A DNA stretch of 64,000 nucleotides from Dioscorea cayenensis subsp. rotundata (taxonomy: Eukaryota > Streptophyta > Magnoliopsida > Dioscoreales > Dioscoreaceae), in assembly GCF_009730915.1 (NCBI RefSeq), contig NC_052477.1, forward strand, positions 29,894,420 to 29,958,419, in the 5' to 3' direction. Under the pieces are notes generated by a model that saw only the letters and a list, made by a program, of their open reading frames with translations, did not search any database and was not told the origin of the DNA. A program made the position numbers and the translations under genes. How positions within the stretch are numbered: the stretch's first letter is position 1; each line of letters begins with the position of its first letter. Shown piece after piece: positions 22,101 through 34,560 of the stretch.

Positions 22101-25100
22101 AGGCACAACTGAAGAAGCATGAGAGAGTGTGGATTCCCATAGCTGCATCATATAATAGCAATTATATGACTAATGATCTGCCAAATCAGCAAATTTTGGA
22201 ATTCTTAGTTATAACTACAACTCACCAGTACACTGTCTTCCAGAAGATTGAGTGCATCAGGGTTATTTACATCAATACCCCTTTGTAGAATGGGCAAAAG
22301 AACATTATAACATACAGGTGATTGATAACCAAGAGAACAGACAAAATTTCGAAGAGCTGCTAGAAGTTGAATTTGTAACAAACTTTCACCAACAGATTCC
22401 TCCCACATCTGAAAAGTTGAATTTGTAACAAACTTTCAGGAAACAACGACTTTTCTTAGCCCATTATAAACAGTGAAAAGTTGCATCTAATCCAAATACA
22501 GTAGCCTAGGCTTTAACAAAAATTCAAATTAGAGTTAATGAAATGTTTCGTGATTTAATTTCTTTAGTTAGAATTAGAGTCAATTTCTACAAGATATACT
22601 TGTAGTCACCCTAAAGAAGACAAACAACTAAATCTAGAAATCTTCAGTGAATGGTTTTGACAATTCTCTCATTCATATATGAATTATAATGAGAACTTTA
22701 ACAAATAACAGTTCACAATAAATAGTAATACCTGAGTTCTTACATAGGAAGGTAAACATAATTAAAAGCATTTAAAGAAATACCTTATGAAAAAATTCTG
22801 ATAACTGACTTGCAAATGGTATGATTTTGTCACCAACATGTTCGATCAGTACAGAGATTAAATTCAACACTTGGACCTAAAGCAAGACATGAAAGAAACA
22901 AAAGTTAAGAAAGACTAACTTTAGGCACTTGAATATTTACACAACAGTTAAGGCACTTAATGCAGAAGTAACATAGGATGAACAGAAAAAGATTCCATCT
23001 GTGGAAGAAGTTACAGATCTCTGCATGAACTCATCCACAGTTCCTTCCACAAACTAAAAGAAGAAAGAGGATGCTTGCAAAGTATCAGGCAGAATGGCAT
23101 ATTAACAAAAGAAAAAAGATATAGTAAAATAGTTTAAATTGAAAATGCAAATCAAGAAGCTAGATAGAATGTGCCTCCATAATGGATTATTAAGCAGGTT
23201 CATTATATGAAGAAATGATTTGGGCGAACAATGTAATAACTAATGAGTAAAATACTAGTGTTGCTTTACAACATAAAACTGAAACAAAGAAAAAAATGGA
23301 AGACCTAACCTTTGAGTCAAATTCCTGAGCATTCTCCACCAACTTGAAACACAAACCCCAACAAGTAGGCAGGAGTTCAAAAAAGTCTTGCTCAGAGAAG
23401 TTAGAATCTTGAACAAGATAGCATAAAGATCGGCATGCAGCCAGCTGGAAAAGGTGAGCAGCACTTGCATTATCAATTGAGAAAGAGCTCAAAAGAAGTT
23501 CATGCGAAAATAATGATCGTTGTATGACATGATGATTTATCCATTATCACTTGCTATAAATCTAGGCAATGGAAAAGAATATTCAAGATAAAGAAACATA
23601 CTCTAACAGCAATATCATTGTCTTGAAGCAATCGAATCAAAGAATGATAGACAAGCTTTCCAGTATCCCCTTTGATCTGCAAGAACCCATTCATGTTGGC
23701 ATCGATTTAGCATAAAAATTAAAAGAAAATTAAAATAAAAAATCAAGACCACCAGAAAGTGAAACTTGGTCAAATATTATAGATGGTTAAAACAGCCCTA
23801 CCTCAGAAACCCACTGCCCAAGTATCACAGCAATTTTTCGATGAATAATCCGCATATTTGGATGGTCATTTGAGAGCTCTACAGACAAAGTTGTTTTAAA
23901 CCTGCAAACAAAGGATTCCATAGAGAAGGATCAAGGTGATGCAGACCATTGAATGCTTCAGAAATAAGCTATATATATGCACACCAGAAATGATGAGACT
24001 TTCTCAATGAAGAGAACATTCAGCATAAGTACTTATCAGGCAATAATGATACACAAATAAATAAACAACAAGAATAACAGCATCAGCAAGAGGATACTTA
24101 GCAGGCCCCGAAAACTAGTTAAAGGTAATTATCTAGTCTGAAACAAAGATGCAAGAATGAATCCGCTGAAAGAAGGTACCATCTGGAAGGCAACTTTTAT
24201 TTCATAGCATGATACCAAACATATGAACTACTAAATTTTCCTAGCATATTATACCATGGAAATATATGTTGAATATACATATCATTTAGTTTCCATAACA
24301 TATGTTATAAGGAAATTACCATTCTGTGAAGTTGAGGAAGTTTGAAAGCTCATAATATACGTGCCCAGCTGCAGTATACGCAGCATCTTTTAAAAGCATC
24401 TCTGGAGTAATGTCAACTTGAGAAGGAGGGGAACCACTCATCGCTTCATGAAGCATTGAAACCACAACAGGAGCAAGCAACTGGCATTCGTATGGAGATG
24501 CATGAATTAGGAACATATAAGTGAACAATCGCTAAAACATTGAGGAAGTGCACTAACATCTCTATTATTTTCGAACAAAACAATGTATAGAGCTTCAGCA
24601 CATGGCCTAAGTTTTTCTGTCCACTGAATCATGTCTTGTTCATGGTGAAAAGATTCAGGGTTTTGGTACCATTCATCCAGATCTTTTGCGGTGTAAACAA
24701 AAAACCTGTTGAAAATCAATGTACAGTCTCTCAGAAAATTATTGTGAAGAAAACAGGTGGCATGACATTTAGGAAATTCATTAAAGCTTCATGTGTGGAA
24801 AATAATTTCATTAAGATAATCTCATAGGAACCCACATTAATAAAATGGAGAAAAAACATGCAAAGGCTACAGAAATAAGTAACTATCCAAAAAAAATTCA
24901 GTAATTATATTTACATCATAAACTTCTAAAAGAGTCAATTCCACTACAATAGCAAATAATATTATTCACTTAAAATAGAATTTCTCATGAAAAAGAGATC
25001 CTGACTCCAAAATTTTTCTGTTGCAAGCAAACGAATGCAAACCTATAAAGCCAAACCCAGATTTTTTTTATTACACAGGCACTTATGTAGCAGAACTATC

Positions 25101-28100
25101 CTTGATCCAATGGTTAGATCAGCCACATGAGCTGGAGACATCTTCACTTACGAAACATATTGGAGGAAAATTTTCACAATAAGTAAGAAAAGATAAGAAG
25201 TGTTAGATATAAGTATGTAAACCAATTTAAACACATTTGTAACAGGTATTTACATTAATGTAGATAATTCCAACCATGCCTCAAGTAATCATGCACTGCA
25301 CCATGGAGAAAAATGATTGACAAAGGATAAATACTTGAAGACAATACTTGAAGACAAGAATTTACTAATTATGATAGTTATGTTCAAATCCAAATTAAGG
25401 TCAAGATAGATAAGAGCACAAATCACCTCCTCACTAAAATGTTGCACAAAAACATGACACGCTCATTGGGCAAGACAGTTCTAAGTATATCAATGACCGC
25501 CATTGTTGAACTTTTCTTTCTTTGTTCCAAGGACTCCCCACTCTCATTAATCACACAGCCAGTGAGTTGTGGTCTGTACTCTTTACACTGTAAGATAGAC
25601 TTGACCAGGACCATGCATTGAATCAGAAACTGTTCAAATGATAATGTTGTGGGTTCCAGATTGGTAATCTTGTTCAAGCAGAAGTCAAGGACAGCTGGTA
25701 GGACATGATTGTCACCAAATGAGTAAGGATGTCTCAATTGTATAGAGATAAGAATCTTCATCAATTTAACGCATGATCTCCTTGTAAAATCCCATAGTTT
25801 TTGTTGACCTTCCAGAAATGTAGCATCTGCAATATTTAGAACATGCTAATAAGAGGTGGGGTAATTAACAGCATGCCTATAGATAACAGTAAAGCTAGAG
25901 CACTTTACAAGGATACACAAACAGAAAGACGTACATCAGATTGTTGGTTGAACTATTGAGAAACAACAAGATCAATGAGGATTACACAATATTTACTTCT
26001 CAATAAACAAAAATGCTCATTAACCACATAATGGTAAGCGTGTGAATAGGCAATATAATCGAGAAGACATGATGAAAAAAAAAGTTTATAAAACGAAGAG
26101 AAAAAATTAATAATAAAACAAACATAAGAACATAGTATGAGCAATGTACTACAAGCTTCCATCAGATATAGTGTTCAAGCAAAAGAAATTGCTCAAGGAA
26201 CAAAATACAGAACATGATGTACATAAACTTCAAGGGAACAATTTTTGTGTTGCGTTATGACCAAGGGGCTATTCCCACAGTGCCTAACCCTACACACCAT
26301 TAGACATGAACAAGGGGAGGGCCCTGCTTCGCTCTTGAAGTTGGTGAACCTTGAAGAATTTTTATGAGTCATCTAAAACTATCATATCTTCTCGGTTTAG
26401 GAGACATGTTTCTGCATTCATGAAAACATACCAACACATCCGGCTAACATGAAACCAAGGATTTACCATAGTTGATTCTAATATGAAAGATGATAAGCAT
26501 TTCAGCAGATTAAACACATAAAATAACAAGCCAGGGCAAAAAAGGTGACAATGCTGGCTGAAAAGACCAAAGATGATGCCAAACAAGATGGTACAAGAAA
26601 GAACAAATGAAACAATAGAAAGGAGATGATTTGGCAGGTTATAAATATATTTAGAAAATGCATCTCACAGTATGGAAGAAATGATTGGATTGCATTCAAG
26701 AGCACCGGACAGACTTCCTTGACCTGCCGCACTTCCTTGAAAATATAAAATAAGTGTTAAAACATCATGACACTGAGATATTAAAACAAAAATGGGCAAA
26801 AAAAATTAAAGGGCAATACTTCTATCCACCATTGGATATACTTACCTGTGCAGATGTGACATCACTAGGATGCCCACAAACAATCAGTTGTCGAATAATC
26901 TTTGAACATAGCAACCATCTTTCACACGTTAAAAGAAGAATGTTTTGATGTTCCGCCGTAGAATTGACACTAATACCTTGGGATAAGTTGGAAAAACTTT
27001 GAAGTATTGTTTGTGCATCACTCTGCCAGAGGTTCCATGTATATTCAAACAAGTTTGAAGCTATCTGCAATAAAATATCATGAAATTCAGCAATGGCACT
27101 AAATGCCTCATAATGCTAGCATCACATGAACGTCACTGGCAAAAAGAATTAAATCTAGTCATATGTGCTGCAAAACTTATAAAATAAAAAAATCCTCTTA
27201 AACAAATGTGGCCCTTCTAAAATATAAAGCTCAGCCACCTGTCTGTTCTAACATAGAAAAACCCCTTGTTCCAAACAGAGTATCCATGTTCTGCAAGGAT
27301 GACATACCTCTGAGAAAATCCTCTGGTCCGCAGTGAGACGCTTTGTTGATAATTCCTTCAGAGTTCGAAAAAGTACCATGAAAATCCTCTGAGAAGCAAG
27401 TATATCTGACGATTGCAGCTGGTGTGCCAGAGACGTAAAAAGTTCTGGCCTGACTCAAGAACGAAAAACAGCAAAGATTTAATTCATACCAGGCTTCCCC
27501 ATAGAAACAATAAATTGCTTCCATAATTGTTAGATTCTAAACAGTGTAAAAAATACAGACTAAGCAAAGCAAAAACAGAAGTTAACTATGAGGAGATATC
27601 TTGCTCATAACCTTACGTTATTGAGCAAAGAGAAAGTCAAATTATGCCCATGCCACAAGAGTGGTATGATCCAAAAGAAAGTTACCCATAACATGCTACA
27701 AATTAACATAGGCTAAATGTTACTCATCTTCAAAAAGAATTGAAGTAAAATGTGTTACAGATTATTTGGTAAGAAAGTTACAAGAAATATCACCACCATT
27801 GCAAAATTGAAAACATGAGTTATTACTGTGACAATTATTTCTTGCATATTTGCTAAAATATGAATTTTCCAGAAACAACTTCAAGAAGAAGCATCAGATT
27901 TATCTCTAGCTTTTTTTTTTGTTTGATAGATAATCCATCACTACTCTTTCTATGAATCAACATCCTTCTCATGCATTTTGTCCTGATAAAGAAATCATCA
28001 GTTTTAGGCATCTTTCAAATTCCCCACTAATATATCTAAGTCCTTCAAAATTTTGCCGTTCATACAACACAAATGATTCATAATTGCCTTAGTCCTTCAA

Positions 28101-30407
28101 AATTTTGTGGTTCATACAACCCAAATGATTCATAATTGTATGCTCAAATTTCTGGTATAACTTCAAAAGAAACCAACAAGTCCACAGCAGCTGCATGGTG
28201 CATTTTATAACAAAGCAATCACAATACACATTCCTCTTTCTTATTCTTAAGCAAGCCCCCGAGAGGGCTTAGTTGTTAGTTGATAAGCTAAGAGGCATAC
28301 GCGTCTAGTTATAATAACTAGTCCATAAACTTCATAATGACAACCTAGAAGTTCATGTATTTCAAATGAAAAAAAGGGCAATAGGAGCACAAGAACAAAT
28401 ATACCATTCCTTCGGATAATCAATGCGTGCAATTTTTGAGACAAGTACTGCTAATTGCATTGCTATCTGCACAAAATATCAATAAACAACATAAAAGATT
28501 CAGTAATCTACAGAGTTACTTCACTGTAAAAAAACAATAAATGAATAATGCAAAGTCCAACTCAGTTATAGGGTGAAAAGACACTAATTTCATTATCATA
28601 TGTAAAATTAAATACTAGATCATCTTTTATAAAAAGGTCAACACCAACGCATAAGTGAAATGGTTACTGGTTACACAACAATTTGTCAAACTTTAGATGA
28701 ATAATTTTGCATTAAATGAATTAAAGTAGATATGAGTGTAAGGGCACCTGTGTGTCTTCACTTTATGCAGAAAATTGCAAAAGGAGAAAGCAACATGAAG
28801 ATAACTAGAGTAACCTGTGAATTTTCTTCCCTTAAATGTAACAGCAATTTTTTGCGTAGATGGGTCTTCTCATCATTGGTAATTCCTCTGCAAGAAAGAA
28901 TTTTAGTGCAAGTTCTTAGCGCATCTGAGCATCAAATCTGTTATATGAAGACTAAAATGTGCATTTATGCCTGAGGAACTTGCAATTATGTGCATCTTCA
29001 TAAGCATAATCATCCAAACCATATCATAAAAAGCAATGACATTATAATTTTTTCCTAAGGTATACCATCAGCAATGACATTACCATAGACATATGGCATC
29101 ATAATCTGAATCATACTTTCAACAATGGCATTACCATAGGCGTATAGCATCATCATCTAAACTATGGCTTCAACAATGGCATTACCAGACATATGGGATC
29201 ATCATCTAAACTAACCTTCAACAATGGCATTACCAATTTATCAATTCATCATTCTTGCATAAGTTATATTATATCCTTTAACAACCAATATCATAGAATA
29301 TCACTTGGCCTTTCATTTCTGCCATTGCGTAACCATCTTTCTAGACAAAATTGACTAACAAAGTGTTATTTTACAACAAGTCATTACCCTCATCATGATT
29401 TATGTTTTGATCATCTCTCTCATTTGGACCAAATAACATGCCCATTTTGTGTTCTGCTGCATCTAGCCTATCCAGATCTGAAGTATAATAGAGCTCAAAA
29501 TGTCATGAATGTCTATTTTTATCTATAGTGCATGCACCCACACCGGTAATACATTGAAGATGCCATTAAAATCATTAATAATTCTTTAGATTGTCGAAAA
29601 GCTTATCTAGCTTTTTTGACAAGACAGAAAAATGCTCTATTTGTCAAGCACTATGCAAACGGCTTGAGCATGCTGACCTCTCATTTCAGACAATGTTGTC
29701 TTACCAACTAAACAATCGAATGAGAATAACTTTCTAGTTTAATGGTACTTTGTCAAAATTTACAAGCATCTGAGCTCAAATGTTTTCTTTCTTGTTTCCA
29801 GTGAGTATTTGTTGGGTCCAGACAGTATAAGTTTCCAAATAATTGGTCATATAGTTAGAATTCACACAATGTAGGTTATAATATTTCGTATAAACATCAA
29901 CTGTAAGAAAAATTTTAATTCCACAGTTTTGAATAAACCATTATCCAAACTCATCTGCATAAACAATTTCATACAAGGGTTTCACCGATGAAACAAAGCA
30001 ATACAAATAGAAGGGGAGAAAGCTTACACTGAATCGCGCCGATTCCTCCAGTATCGATTAATACTGTTCTTGAAGTAAACCGATGCAAGGAGACGCACAT
30101 CCTCGCGGCAACCCAGATCCCTCGAAGCAATGATTTCCTGCACGGCATTCCAGTATTATTTCAAAAAAAAATCACTATAACAAACATAATATTTACCCAA
30201 AAATCCAAAGACAAACCCAAATCCAAGCAAAAAAACCCCAGATAAAGCAAGATAAGAGAGTGGTACAAGGAGACAGGAGCAGAAGCCAGGGCGGCTCTCG
30301 CACTGAGAGAGGGCGGACTCAGCGGGACTTCGCTCGGACACTTCGGGGCTGAGCGAGCTCAGAAGCATCGAGTACAACGTCTGCACGTCCGAGGCCGAGA
30401 GGGCCAT
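19129..30407 (-). CDS. Importin-11-like nuclear transport receptor (importin beta family), 23 exons
   Basis: Karyopherin (plant KA120, human IPO11 family) carrying cargo into the nucleus with Ran-GTP. Exons, high to low: 30267-30407, 30030-30137, 28815-28886, 28405-28466, 27308-27449, 26846-27064, 26669-26735, 25427-25826, 24558-24705, 24320-24480, 23802-23901, 23602-23676, 23310-23444, 22784-22876, 22226-22408, 22038-22142, 21281-21439, 20619-20662, 20312-20533, 19752-19858, 19578-19634, 19398-19482, 19129-19293. About 1016 residues. The importin-beta N-terminal domain spans about 30-105 (AESALSQCESRPGFCSCLL, then VYFKNSINRYWRNR); HEAT-like repeats follow, e.g. EWYQNPESFHHEQDMIQWTE; it ends QLQQALKMS. 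All phases agree except exon 20619-20662, which is 44 nt where 45 is expected: one base is missing after TGCTTTCC. Transcription starts from the GC-rich end near 30500. Confidence 0.95.
28039..28138. repeat. Two tandem copies of a 50-bp unit in an importin intron
   Basis: AGTCCTTCAAAATTTTG, a GTTCATACAAC segment and AAATGATTCATAATTG occur twice in a row with a few substitutions, in the intron between exons 27308-27449 and 28405-28466. Confidence 0.9.
29068..29235. repeat. Minisatellite, about 3.5 units of 50 bp, in an importin intron
   Basis: CAATGRCATTACCA recurs at about 29072, 29123, 29172 and 29222, with ATATGGCATCAT-type sequence between, in the intron between exons 28815-28886 and 30030-30137. 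Units are diverged. Confidence 0.85.
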
Positions 30408-30590
30408 GGCCAGCGCCGCGAACAACGATCTCCTCTCACTCGAATGGAAAGCAAAAGACCTCGAATCTTGACACTCCCGATGGAAAGAAGACAAGATTTT
30501 AGGGTTAGGGTTCCGATGATCGGAGGGAGAGGACGGATATGGCAGAGACGATGAAGGCCTCGCAGAACCTTGTGAGAAAATGGTTCTAAT

Positions 30591-30597
30591 TTTTATA
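30591..30597 (-). promoter_or_regulatory. TATA-like box of the importin-11 gene
   Basis: CTCTATAAAAA on the minus strand, about 185 bp upstream of the start codon at 30407. Confidence 0.35.
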
Positions 30598-30941
30598 GAG
30601 AGATAAAAAGGAAAGAAGGGCGGCGTTGGTGACCCGCGGGCGTGGTTAAGCTTAAACCGGTCCGGCACGGAATCCGAATGCGGAGCTCGAGGGAAAGCTT
30701 GTCGGGTCCGGTTTAGATTGCATGCGGATGCGCACTAATTGATTTGTTTGTGGCTAATCTTTGTGTTACCAAATTGTTAACAATTAAAAAAATATACATT
30801 TTTTTAAAATAATAATAATAAAATTTATTAAATATCTGAAAATTTTATTAATATATGTTTGTGGAGAAAAATATTGGGTTTAATTTGCTAGAGAGAGAGA
30901 GAGAGAGAGGCTGGGAAGAAAACTATGTGTTTTAATAATTT

Positions 30942-31205
30942 TTTTAATGAAGCATTGAAACCACAACAAGAGCAAGTTCCTGACATTCATATGGAGAGAG
31001 ATATGAATTAAGAACATATTAGTGAATAATATGTTCTTAATTCATTAAAACACTTGTACTTGATTCATATTAGTGAATTATGTGTTTAGATCAGTCGCTT
31101 TAATGAAACTTATTCGAAGAAAATTTTCACAATAACTAGAGATGTCTAAGCTGACCAATTTAAACACATGTGACAACCATTCATGCCTAAAATATTGCAC
31201 CAGTC
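30942..31205 (+). pseudogene. Degenerate partial duplicate of importin-11 internal sequence
   Basis: 30945-31030 matches 24445-24530 in the same plus-strand orientation: both read GAAGCATTGAAACCACAACA, then an AGAGCAAG/GGAGCAAG step, CATTCRTATGGAGA and GAACATAT. That region is the 5' part of importin exon 24320-24480 plus its upstream intron. 31100-31205 matches intron sequence near 25145-25300 (GAAAATTTTCACAATAA; CCAATTTAAACACAT; CATGCCT). So a piece covering about 850 bp of the gene is present here, shortened to about 260 bp and diverged. Non-coding now. Confidence 0.75.
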
Positions 31206-31389
31206 AAGGTGCTAATTAAGCGCCTATTTGCATTCTTGTGTCTTTGTGTTGATTCATCAGTGTTCAGCTCTTTAGGAATCAACTGTATATGAGCAGCAAC
31301 AACATATGCATCTCTTAAAAAATGCACGAATTCATACGTACTCATATAAAATATCTATATATATATATATAGTTTAAGTCATTTGGGTA

Positions 31390-32772
31390 TAGAGGTGGGC
31401 ACGGGCCGTCCGAAAAACCGGCACGGCCCGACCCATGCCCGCCGGTTCATTGACCCATGCAAAGCCCCGTCTCGCATCAGACGGGACGCTACGGGTTGGG
31501 GTTTTTCCCAACCCGTGACCCGGCTGGGTCAAAAACCCGGTTGGGCTGCAGGGCGGGTCAAACCCGCTTAATGTTATTGTTTTTTTAATACTAAGATCTT
31601 GTTGGTCATGGGATTAACCCATGATCTTGAACTCGGATAGAAAAACCCAACCTACATGAACTAAAAATTTGTTTCTAATATTTATCGGAAAAGAATTATA
31701 TATAGATAGATGTAGGATATTGATCAAAAATATTTTTATATATTTAATTTATAAAAAAATTAAGAAACCATATAATAAATTAAAAAAATTATACAAATCA
31801 ATTAGTAAAAATATCAAAGTATCAAACAATAAATTTTTCATAAATATTTTTTTAAAAAAATAATTATTTTTGTTAATTGTCTTTTCTACTCATAAAGACT
31901 AAATCTCTACATACTCATCACTTTTTAAATTCTCTTAAATAAGCAGACTCTTTATTTATCACATATATATTAGATTATTTTTGTTTCAATTTATAAAATA
32001 AAAAAATAAAAATTACAAAAAAAATTGTTTTTTTAAATTATGTAAATCAATTTATAAAAAAATATATTAGTAAAAAAAGAATATCTTTTGAATAATGGTT
32101 CACACCATATTATTTTTGATTTGTAATTTTTTTCAATGACCACATGATAAAGCACAATAATAACCCTATCTAGTTAAAGACAAAGTAAAAATCTAGAGCC
32201 AACCCTAATTATAATAAATAAATAAGTTGATGATAACTTCAATTTAAAAATAAGAATACTACTTGATATATACATTTTGTTGCAGACTTAAAAAGATGTG
32301 CTTAATAATTTAATTTGATAGATAAATAAATTAAAAAAATGTAGTTTTTTATCCTTCTTAAAAATTATTTTTGATATGTCTTAAATTTTTTTAAGTTATT
32401 ATAAATTATTTTAAATTTTTTTGTTGTTTGGGATTAAATTTAAAAAATATTTTGTAACCTCTTTATATTTATTTATGTTTTAAACTATAATAAGAAAAAT
32501 TTATAGGCCAATTGGTTAATGTTATTTTCCCATGTGAGAGGTCTTAGGTTCAAACCCCATCTATGACACATTTTTTGGTTATTTACAAAAACCCGCCGGG
32601 TCAAACAGGCCTTGCCCGGACCCGGCGGGTCATGGATAAGCCGGACCCGGGCTCGCATGGTCAACCCGGCCCGCGGGTCTCCCCTAGCAGGGCGGTTCGG
32701 CTTTGGGTCCCGGCTTCCGGTGAGCCGGACGCTGCGGGTCGAGCCCGATTAACCGGCCCGTGCCCACCTCTA
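31390..32772. mobile_element. Non-autonomous hAT element, 1383 bp
   Basis: Ends are inverted repeats starting TAGAGGTGGGCACGGGCC on both strands, a typical hAT terminus, flanked by a perfect 8-bp duplication TTTGGGTA (31382-31389 and 32773-32780). The outer 180 bp at each end are GC-rich with many CCCGG/GGGTC motifs, while the centre is very AT-rich with no transposase. Near 32508-32558 an internal tRNA-like A-box/B-box pair (GGTTCAAACCC) suggests a nested SINE scrap. Confidence 0.92.
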
Positions 32773-33482
32773 TTTGGGTACATATGCACATATATTATTT
32801 ACTATAAGGTACCGTTTGGATGATGGAATGGGGAATGAAAACTTTAGAGAGGGGGATGTGAATGAAAACTTTGGAGATGAGGATGGGAATGAAAACTTTG
32901 TTTGGTTGAGAGAGTAATTCATTGAGAATGAGAAAAGTATATAAGTAATTTATTAGAAATAAAAAAAGAAGATAGTGTATAATTACATTTGTGCCCTTAA
33001 TATAAACAAATAATACTAAATAATATAGTGAGTTTTTCTTTAATAATAAATAATTTTTTTATTTATAACAATATTTTTGTATTATTCATATTAATTATTA
33101 TAGTTAACTAATTAAATCAATCAATTATTTTTAGTTATAAAATATTTAATTATGTTTAAATATTTAATTAGTTTTTCTCACTTTTATGATTTAATTATTA
33201 TAATTAACGGTTAATTAATAAATTTTTATTTAATTATAAATATTTTTAAATATCATTTATTAATTTTTAATATTTAAATTAAATATTTAAATAACATATC
33301 TTCATTTAATAATTATTGGAATTAATTATACTAATTCCTAATTAAATTAATATTTTTTAATACAAATAATTTGGATTAGGGTAAAATAAAAATTTTCCGT
33401 GAAAAAATACCCATTACCCCCAAATATTTATTTATTTAATATAGAATTATTATCTAATTATTATAAATTAATTATTTTAATA

Positions 33483-33488
<6 letters not shown>

Positions 33489-33521
<33 letters not shown>
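33489..33521. repeat. (AT)n microsatellite
   Basis: About 16 AT units inside the foldback element. Confidence 0.9.
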
Positions 33522-33524
<3 letters not shown>

Positions 33525-33603
33525 TGGGAGAGGGTAAAATTGACATTTCATGTCCATTACCCTCTCCCTTCCCCTCATTCCCCCCAAAATTGGGGGGAAT
33601 GAT

Positions 33604-33723
33604 GATCACCCTCCATGGGGTGATGTTATCACCCCATGGAGGGTAATCAAAGAATCCAATGCACACCCAAACATGGGTGTGCATTGGCATTAGTAATCAT
33701 CCCCCTCTAGAGGGGGATGATTA
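33604..33723. repeat. Three consecutive palindromes
   Basis: Arms 33604-33623 and 33628-33647 pair at 19 of 20 bases around a 4-nt spacer (ATCACCCCATGGAGGG core). Arms 33656-33668 and 33675-33687 pair perfectly over 13 bases (CCAATGCACACCC) with a 6-nt loop. 33694-33723 is a perfect 30-bp palindrome centred on CTCTAGAG. Confidence 0.95.
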
Positions 33724-33843
33724 CCTCCATCCAAACATATTGTAAATGTTTGTTTATAACTATTTAATCATGATCTAATTAACAGCTATTATTTATATAA
33801 ATACTATACAAAATTACTGTACAAGATTACTATGTGATATATA

Positions 33844-34179
33844 GGCCTTATTTGGATAGCTTTTTGAAAACCCAAAAGTGTTTTTTTATAAATTAAGCAC
33901 TTCTGGGTTCCAAAAATGTTGTTTGTATTGGTTTTTCTGAAAAAGTAGAAGCTGTAAAAAAGTTAAAAAATAGTTTTTTTCAAAAGCTAGTCATGACCAG
34001 CTTATGAAAAAAAACTTTTTTTTAACTTTTTTTTACAGCTCCTACTTCTACATAAAAGCTAATCCAAACAGAAAATACAAAAAATACTTAACTTACTCTG
34101 GAGAAACACTTTTTTTCAGAAGCACTTCTACTAAACTAAAAAAAAACACTTTTTTTGATAAGTCAATTCAAACACGGCC
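33844..34179. mobile_element. Foldback MITE, 336 bp, GGCC termini
   Basis: The left end GGCCTTATTTGGATAGCTTT and the right end on the minus strand GGCCGTGTTTGAATTGACTT are inverted. The two halves pair almost throughout (for example AAAAAGTAGAAGCTGT against ACAGCTCCTACTTCT) around a centre near 34000. The flanks show ATA on both sides, so a 3-bp duplication as in Tourist/Harbinger elements is possible. Confidence 0.75.
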
Positions 34180-34378
34180 ATATTATTTGACGTTGTAATG
34201 TTTGCCTATTTATTAATAAATCATAGTCATTAAAAACTACTCTGATGGTTTCTTCAGACATCTTTAAATTTGAAATCTCCTGCTTTCTTTAAATGTTAGG
34301 TTCTCACATATTAAAAACAATAAACCCGTAGAACAATATGCAATGCAAACCTGTGCTTTACCACCTTCTCCTTTGTAG

Positions 34379-34560
34379 TTGTTTATGCATGGGCCCAGAA
34401 TCTTTTAATTAGAGAGGATACCTCGTCATTGGATTCCTCCAAACCTGAACATTGGATCAACACAAGTCACACAACAATGGCCTTCATTGTGACCATCCTT
34501 GCATTGTTCTTCCTTATCATGCCAGTTCTCATTACTACTGTTTCTAGCTACAATTGTTGA
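34379..34560 (+). pseudogene. Terminal exon-like fragment with a transmembrane C-terminus
   Basis: After an acceptor-like TTTGTAG, an open frame of 59 codons ends in TGA. It reads VYAWAQNLLIREDTSS, continues to KPEHWINTSHTTM and ends in one hydrophobic helix (AFIVTILALFFLIMPVLITT). Its GC content and codon use look coding, unlike its surroundings, but I see no upstream exons and do not recognise the family. It may be a captured or orphaned 3' exon; an independent 27-residue frame from its ATG is the other reading. Confidence 0.3.

Larger units (their letters stand above)
32812..33737. mobile_element. MITE-like or composite foldback element
   Basis: The left edge reads CGTTTGGATGATGGAAT and the right edge on the other strand TGTTTGGATGGAGGTAAT. 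The middle is AT-rich with an (AT)n run at 33489-33521. The right part holds three palindromes listed separately. No ORF. Probably one element with further small insertions at its right end; boundaries are approximate because no clean duplication is visible. Confidence 0.5.

Noticed and set aside
33489-33521. Possible CRISPR-like or regulatory array in the AT repeats
   Set aside because: Simple dinucleotide repeats in a plant genome; no spacers and no such system expected.
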